In this document: piece by piece, positions 44,236-48,169 of the stretch
Position numbering within the stretch: the first letter of the stretch is position 1
Layout of the letters: each line of letters begins with the position of its first letter
From: an uncultured Ignavibacteria bacterium
GTDB taxonomy: Bacteria; Bacteroidota; Ignavibacteria; Tepidaquicellales; Tepidaquicellaceae
Length of the DNA: 48,169 bases
Direction: 5' to 3'
Assembly: GCA_937974175.1 (NCBI GenBank)
Contig: CALJIG010000065.1
Coordinates: forward strand, 1 to 48,169
Notes under the pieces: generated by a model
What the model saw: only the letters and a program-made list of their open reading frames with translations
Told to the model about the DNA's origin: nothing
Databases searched by the model: none
Translations under genes and position numbers: made by a program

Positions 44236-44964
44236 TTACTCAGATTGAAAATCTGCATTAGTGTAAACATTCTGCACGTCGTCGTTCTCTTCGACAGCAT
44301 CAAGGAATTTTAATACTGTTTCCTGAGCTGCGCCTTCAATTGCAATCAGATCTTTTGCTAAATATTGAAGCGATGCGCTTTCAAATTTATAACCTTTATC
44401 TTCTATTGCCTTTCTTACCTTATCGAAGTTTTCCATGGAGGAAATAACTTCAAAATATTCTCCGTCATTTTTCAAATCATCTGCCCCTGCTTCAAGAATT
44501 ACTTCCATAAGCTCATCTTCCGTTACGCCTTCCTTCTCAACATTGATAACACCTTTCCTCTCGAACATCCAGCTTACTGAACCTGTATCTCCGAAGTTAC
44601 CGTTATTCTTCGACATTATATGACGAAGCTCGGCAACAGTTCTGTTGCGGTTATCGCTGATGCACTCGACAATTATTGCTATTCCATTGGGAGCATAGCC
44701 TTCATAGGTAAGCTCTTCGTAGTTCACACCTTCCAGCTCGCCCGTGCCTTTTTTTATACCGCGGGTAATATTATCCGCAGGCATATTGTTAGCTTTTGCT
44801 GTTTTGATGGCAAGCCTTAGTCTTGGATTATCATCGGGATTTCCGCCGCCGTCTCTGGCTGCGATTGTAATTTCCTTAATGATTTTTGTAAACATTTTTC
44901 CTCTCGCTGCATCGATTGAGCCTTTTTTTCTTTTAATCGTTGCCCACTTGGAATGTCCTGACAT
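44236..44964 (-). CDS. yebC: YebC/PmpR family DNA-binding regulator
   Basis: This 242-residue TACO1/YebC family member starts MSGHSKWATIKRKKGSIDA, contains RLRLAIKTAKANNMP and YEGYAPNGIAIIVE, and covers the usual three domains. Family members act as transcriptional regulators or help translate proline-rich stretches. Linkage to ruvC-ruvA is common in bacteria. A good Shine-Dalgarno fixes the start, and a perfect 36-bp palindrome lies 45 bases upstream. Confidence 0.93.
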   Translation of the reverse strand: MSGHSKWATIKRKKGSIDAARGKMFTKIIKEITIAARDGGGNPDDNPRLRLAIKTAKANNMPADNITRGIKKGTGELEGVNYEELTYEGYAPNGIAIIVECISDNRNRTVAELRHIMSKNNGNFGDTGSVSWMFERKGVINVEKEGVTEDELMEVILEAGADDLKNDGEYFEVISSMENFDKVRKAIEDKGYKFESASLQYLAKDLIAIEGAAQETVLKFLDAVEENDDVQNVYTNADFQSE

Positions 44965-44970
44965 TTTTTA

Positions 44971-44976
44971 CTCCTT
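44971..44976 (-). promoter_or_regulatory. Strong Shine-Dalgarno AAGGAG for yebC
   Basis: On the - strand AAGGAG lies six bases before the ATG. It is one of the few canonical ribosome binding sites in the window. Confidence 0.75.
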
Positions 44977-45008
44977 GATGTTATACTTATTAAAAATTTT
45001 TCTTTCTT

Positions 45009-45044
45009 CTCATTCCCAATCCGCCTAGGCGGATTGGGAATGAG
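45009..45044. repeat. Perfect 36-bp palindrome between recJ and yebC
   Basis: CTCATTCCCAATCCGCC (45009-45025), a central TA, then its exact reverse complement to 45044; the centre reads CCTAGG. There is no T run on either side, so it is not a standard intrinsic terminator. It may be a dispersed palindromic repeat or a mRNA-stabilising or processing hairpin. Confidence 0.8.
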
Positions 45045-45059
45045 CACAAATTAAAATTA

Positions 45060-46799
45060 TTACTGATTATAAAACTTCATATCCTTTATCTTCAGCTTTA
45101 TCTTTTCATAGCCCTTCCATGAGGATTTCTCAATATTAAAACATACATCGCAAAAATTTCCTTCTATGATAAAGGGCTTGTAGTCATTCGAATTAAAAAA
45201 TACGGCATCAAAATTATTTCCGTTCTCGTCTCTTAATTTAAAGAGAGTGGTAAAATATTTTGCATGCTTTATCTCGCCGACTATCTGAACTTTTCTTGTA
45301 GTAAAAACCGGCAGAGTGTTTCCCGGACCGAACGGCTCGAAGAAGTTCAATATCTTTACAAATCTTTCATCAATCTCTTCAAAAGTAATTTCATCATCAA
45401 CTTCTATTTCAGGAATAAGCTGTTCATCAGTAAGCTCTCTTACGGCAACTTCATTAAAAACTTTTTTGAACTCGGTAATATTAGCTACTTCAATCTCAAG
45501 TCCTGCTGCGTGAAAGTGCCCGCCGTACTGAACCAAAAGGTTATCACATTTCTTCAATGCCTCATAAATATTAAATCCGTTAATGCTTCTTGCGCTTCCT
45601 TTAGCAACACCGTTAACGGTTGTCAGCACAATAGAAGGTATATTATATTTTTCAACCAGCCTTGCAGCTACAATACCTATTACACCGGGATGCCAGGAAT
45701 CATTGTGAAGTACAATTGCATTTTTATATTCTTCATTGGTAGAATCTTCATACATTTTAAAAGCGGTATCGGTAATATTTTTATCTATCTCACGCCTTGT
45801 AATGTTTTCCGAGTTAAGGATATCTGAAAACTCCTGCACGTCCTGCTGATTATCCGATGTAAGCAGCTTAACAGCGCGTTTAGCATCGCCTAATCTTCCT
45901 ACAGCATTTATCCGCGGAGCGACAGTATAAATTATATTATTAGTATTCAGCTTTCCGATTTCAAGTCCTGATGATTCAACAAGAGTTCTGAATGCCGGCC
46001 TTGGAGTAGAATTCAAAATTTTAAAGCCTTCGTATACAAGAATTCTGTTCTCATCTCTGAGCGAAACAATATCTGAAGCTGTAGCTATAGCAACGAAATC
46101 AAGAAGCGAGTTTGGTAATTCAGGAGTGCCTTTTAAAATCGCAATTGCCTGCATAAGCTTGAACGCAACACCTGTTCCGCATAATGCTTTGAACGGGTAG
46201 GTGCAGTCTCTTCTTACAGGATCAATAACGGCAAGAGCCTGAGGAATATTATCCGGTGACTGGTGGTGGTCGCAGATGATAAACTCAACGCCTTTTGATT
46301 TTGCATATTCAATTTTTTCGGCAGCAGTTATACCGCAATCGATAGAGACGATTAGCTTAATGCCTTCCTCAACAGCAGTGTCGATTGATTTTCTTGATAT
46401 GCCGTAGCCCTCTGTAATTCTATCAGGGATATAGACTGAAGCATCTAATCCGAAATTTTTCAGGAAGAGATAGAACATAGAAACTCCGCAGGTGCCGTCG
46501 ACATCATAGTCACCCAGGAGCATAATTTTTTCTTTGTTATCGATAACCTGTATAAGGCGCTCGGCAGCAATTCTGCAGTCTTTAAGTAAGAACGGGTCGT
46601 AAAGTTTTTCTATAGTGGGACGAAAAAATTTAACAGTCTTTGCATAATTCGTAATTCCACGTAAACAGAGAAGCTTAATAACAAGGTCAGGTAGCTGCAC
46701 CTTTGTTTTAAGTCCTCTGATTTCATTAGTTAAATTATTAAAGTCTTCAATGCTAGATCCGTCATTATTTAGGTTTTTAAATTTCCAATTTTTAGTCAA
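45060..46799 (-). CDS. recJ: Single-stranded-DNA 5'-3' exonuclease RecJ
   Basis: RecJ degrades single-stranded DNA 5' to 3' in recombination and repair. The 579-residue protein has the DHH-family motifs LLGDYDVDGTCG (D97, D99, D101), VSIDCGIT and ICDHHQ (D177, H178, H179), a NAVGRLGDA segment, the DHHA1 region with LVQYGGHFHAAGLEI, and a C-terminal OB-type domain starting near 480. It is upstream of yebC on the same strand. Confidence 0.95.
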   Translation of the reverse strand: MTKNWKFKNLNNDGSSIEDFNNLTNEIRGLKTKVQLPDLVIKLLCLRGITNYAKTVKFFRPTIEKLYDPFLLKDCRIAAERLIQVIDNKEKIMLLGDYDVDGTCGVSMFYLFLKNFGLDASVYIPDRITEGYGISRKSIDTAVEEGIKLIVSIDCGITAAEKIEYAKSKGVEFIICDHHQSPDNIPQALAVIDPVRRDCTYPFKALCGTGVAFKLMQAIAILKGTPELPNSLLDFVAIATASDIVSLRDENRILVYEGFKILNSTPRPAFRTLVESSGLEIGKLNTNNIIYTVAPRINAVGRLGDAKRAVKLLTSDNQQDVQEFSDILNSENITRREIDKNITDTAFKMYEDSTNEEYKNAIVLHNDSWHPGVIGIVAARLVEKYNIPSIVLTTVNGVAKGSARSINGFNIYEALKKCDNLLVQYGGHFHAAGLEIEVANITEFKKVFNEVAVRELTDEQLIPEIEVDDEITFEEIDERFVKILNFFEPFGPGNTLPVFTTRKVQIVGEIKHAKYFTTLFKLRDENGNNFDAVFFNSNDYKPFIIEGNFCDVCFNIEKSSWKGYEKIKLKIKDMKFYNQ

Positions 46800-46819
46800 T
46801 TTTCATATAATATTAATAG

Positions 46820-46902
46820 TGCTCAAAAAGGGACTCGAACCCTTACCCTGAGTCAGGACTGCACCCTGAATGCAGCGCGTCTACCAATTCCGCCATTTAA
46901 GC
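46820..46902 (-). tRNA. tRNA-Leu (CAG)
   Basis: On the - strand the acceptor GCTTAAA pairs with TTTGAGC (one G-U), discriminator A follows, the anticodon stem CTGCA/TGCAG encloses TTCAGGG with anticodon CAG, there is a long variable arm as in class II tRNAs, and the T-arm is AAGGG-TTCGAGT-CCCTT. CCA is not encoded (CTA follows), unlike the tRNA-Ala at the left edge. It lies about 20 bases upstream of the recJ start. Confidence 0.93.
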
Positions 46903-47067
46903 TATTTCGTTAAAGAAAATAAAAATAAGGCTTTGCATATTCAATGTATTCTGAATTCTATATGTCAAGCATTTTTTAAAAAATCTACCTATTAGTAGGA
47001 ATGGGTGAAATTTGTTTTCTTAAGCAAAAGAATTTTTGTATTTTGGAATTGTAAATAAAAACTAATA

Positions 47068-47595
47068 ATGCACACATTAATATTTTTAGATACCCTTTTT
47101 TCCCAGTTTAGTATTGCTATATATAAGGCAGTTCCTAGCGTTAATACGATTTATGTAATTATAATTTTGAGTTTGATTATAGTTAATTTCTTCACACGGA
47201 AATTAAAATTAACATTTATTATTATTGTAAACCTTATAATTCTATTTGTAATGTACATTTTCTTAATTTCCCCACATACCAAAGGTGAAAGATTGAACAA
47301 TGATATGAATTGCGCAAAGGAATATATTAATAGAATTAATGAGCATTTTAAATTTAAGGGATTTGTTCCGGAAAATTTAGATGATCTTGAGAAAACCCAG
47401 TGTATTCAAAATGTAAAAATAAAATATACTAAGATATTTATGGAGAAATATAATGAAATGGTAAATGAGCGTAGGAGTGATTTAAAACCTTTAAAAAAAG
47501 ATTCTTATATAGTTTTATTATATTTTCCGGAATTCAGTCCTGAATATCTAAAGTACACTGAATTTAAAGATGAATTTATGATTGAAGATGATTAA
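47068..47595 (+). CDS. Membrane protein of unknown function
   Basis: I do not recognise this 175-residue protein. Residues about 25-41 and 47-68 are strongly hydrophobic, with a short basic turn between them (TRKLKL), so it is a likely two-helix inner-membrane protein. The remaining ~105 residues are charged and mainly helical, with two cysteines (about 83 and 112). It stands alone between tRNA-Leu and the terminal repeats. Confidence 0.6.
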   Translation: MHTLIFLDTLFSQFSIAIYKAVPSVNTIYVIIILSLIIVNFFTRKLKLTFIIIVNLIILFVMYIFLISPHTKGERLNNDMNCAKEYINRINEHFKFKGFVPENLDDLEKTQCIQNVKIKYTKIFMEKYNEMVNERRSDLKPLKKDSYIVLLYFPEFSPEYLKYTEFKDEFMIEDD

Positions 47596-47679
47596 CTAAG
47601 TTTAGAGATTCTTATTTTGCAGAAACCCGTCAAAAATCCGTCAATGTCGGAAAAATTTTCTGAAGGTTTTTTTTAAAAA

Positions 47680-47747
47680 AAATGTGGCAATAATGTTACT
47701 ATAGAAACCACCCCCTACCCCCTCCTTAGAAAAAGGAGGGGGCTTGC
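47680..47747 (-). repeat. GC-rich hairpin repeat, copy 1 (hairpin inverted)
   Basis: The hairpin CCCCCTCCTT (47718-47727) / AAGGAGGGGG (47733-47742) is preceded by CCACCCCCTA, the reverse complement of TAGGGGGTGG found after copies 2 and 3. The adjacent AATGTGGCAATAATGTTACT (about 47681-47700) is in the same orientation as in copy 2, so this copy is a rearranged mosaic. Confidence 0.75.
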
Positions 47748-47874
47748 TTAGGGAAATAAAATGTACAACGACGTTTTTTAAATTTGAGCGTTGTTGTTTT
47801 TACAGTATTGATACAGAATAAAACCCGTAAAAAATTCGTCATTCGAGATGAATTTTATTTTAAGAAAAGGGAAA

Positions 47875-47978
47875 TGTGATTCGTCAAGGCGAATTGCTCT
47901 GACAAATAGCTGAATATGCCCCCTCCTTACTAAGGAGGGGGTAGGGGGTGGTTAACAAAATGTGACAATAATGTTACT
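47875..47978 (+). repeat. Composite palindromic repeat, copy 2
   Basis: The order is GATTCGTCAAGGCGAATT (imperfect palindrome), CTCTGAC, CTGAA, hairpin CCCCCTCCTT (47919-47928) / AAGGAGGGGG (47932-47941), TAGGGGGTGGTTAACAAAAT, then GTGACAATAATGTTACT. Copy 3 has the same order about 150 bp away. Confidence 0.8.
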
Positions 47979-47981
47979 CTC

Positions 47982-48007
47982 CGTTCCAACGCTGGAGCAT
48001 TGGAACG
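47982..48007. repeat. 26-bp imperfect palindrome (CGTTCCAA...TTGGAACG)
   Basis: CGTTCCAA (47982-47989) pairs with TTGGAACG (48000-48007); GCT pairs with AGC inside, with one mismatch. It lies between repeat copies 2 and 3. Similar GTTCCAACGCT...GGAAC palindromes are scattered in many bacterial genomes, to my knowledge. Confidence 0.7.
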
Positions 48008-48026
48008 AGAGCGAAAATGTAAAAAC

Positions 48027-48137
48027 CAAAATGTTATTCGCCAAGGCGAATTACTCTGACGATTCGCTGAACAAGCCCCCTCCTTTTTCTAAGGAGGGGG
48101 TAGGGGGTGGTTAACAAAATGTTACAATTTTGTTACT
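48027..48137 (+). repeat. Composite palindromic repeat, copy 3
   Basis: The perfect palindrome ATTCGCC-AA-GGCGAAT (48036-48051) is followed by CTCTGAC, CTGAA, hairpin CCCCCTCCTT (48076-48085) / AAGGAGGGGG (48091-48100), TAGGGGGTGGTTAACAAAAT and GTTACAATTTTGTTACT. Differences from copy 2 in the first palindrome suggest older divergence. Confidence 0.8.
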
Positions 48138-48169
48138 TTATAAAATTCAGAAATACCGTAAATTAATTT

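Larger units (their letters stand above)
47596..48169. other. Gene-free right end rich in palindromic repeats
   Basis: No credible gene is present. The stretch contains three copies of a GC-rich hairpin (CCCCCTCCTT / AAGGAGGGGG), two copies of a CAAGGCGAATT palindrome segment, a 26-bp GTTCCAA palindrome and repeats of AATGTGACAATAATGTTAC, listed individually. The pattern contrasts with the AT-rich coding DNA to the left and likely explains a contig end here. Confidence 0.7.

Noticed and set aside
45009..45044. Intrinsic terminator of recJ
   Set aside because: On the - strand the hairpin is followed by A/G-rich sequence, not a T run.
45264..45827. 187-codon open frame on the + strand
   Set aside because: It is antisense to recJ, whose motifs are intact; composition looks like a shadow frame.
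47680..48137. CRISPR array
   Set aside because: Only three unevenly spaced copies, one inverted, with homology extending into the would-be spacers, and no cas genes.

Overview
The window is AT-rich bacterial DNA. The traits I can see are weak or absent Shine-Dalgarno sequences before most genes, frequent TTG starts, an outer-membrane Wzi-type barrel and a ruvC-ruvA-ppa run. Together these suggest a Gram-negative member of the Bacteroidota/Ignavibacteria (Chlorobi-side) group; this placement is inference. The left edge cuts a tRNA-Ala and the right edge ends in dispersed palindromic repeats, so the window may be a whole contig with natural break points.

Positions 692-40596 hold 37 genes, all on the + strand, forming one surface-polysaccharide locus. 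It opens with an export module: an SLBB-only Wza-like protein, a Wzc-type tyrosine autokinase, a small zinc-ribbon membrane protein and a PglK/MsbA-like ABC flippase. A pseudaminic-acid (nonulosonate) block follows at 5711-14717: pseB, pseC, pseF, a Pse-associated methylase, a PseG-like hydrolase, a beta-propeller 'glycosidase-like' protein, an SDR that has lost its catalytic Tyr/Lys, a hexapeptide acyltransferase, a WbqC protein and pseI. Next to it is a LIC12162-family protein, the best local candidate for the nonulosonate transferase. The remainder (16196-38859) carries several GT4 glycosyltransferases, WecB, an EpsG/Wzy-like polymerase, a PglC-like initiating phosphoglycosyl transferase, three polysaccharide-deacetylase-like proteins, a PIG-L deacetylase, two GNATs, a CapA protein, three different ATP-grasp enzymes, UDP-glucuronate 4-epimerase, an AsnB-type amidotransferase and a second DegT-family aminotransferase. 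A Wzi-like outer-membrane protein and a strong terminator (about 40623-40650) close the locus. The predicted product is a capsule or O-antigen-like glycan with a nonulosonic acid, probably amidated or amino-acid-decorated uronic acid, and variable acyl groups.

Positions 40651-41023 are gene-free. They contain what looks like an undescribed structured RNA gene: a promoter-like sequence, a three-way-junction fold of about 110 nt and a run of T. A second, bidirectional terminator follows. I regard this as the most unusual item in the window.

Positions 41024-46902 are housekeeping and mostly on the - strand: a di-haem cytochrome c, ppa, ruvA, ruvC, a YebC-family regulator, recJ and tRNA-Leu(CAG), plus one + strand coiled-coil lipoprotein. 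A perfect 36-bp palindrome lies between recJ and yebC. The last 1.1 kb has one unrecognised membrane protein and a cluster of nested palindromic repeats.
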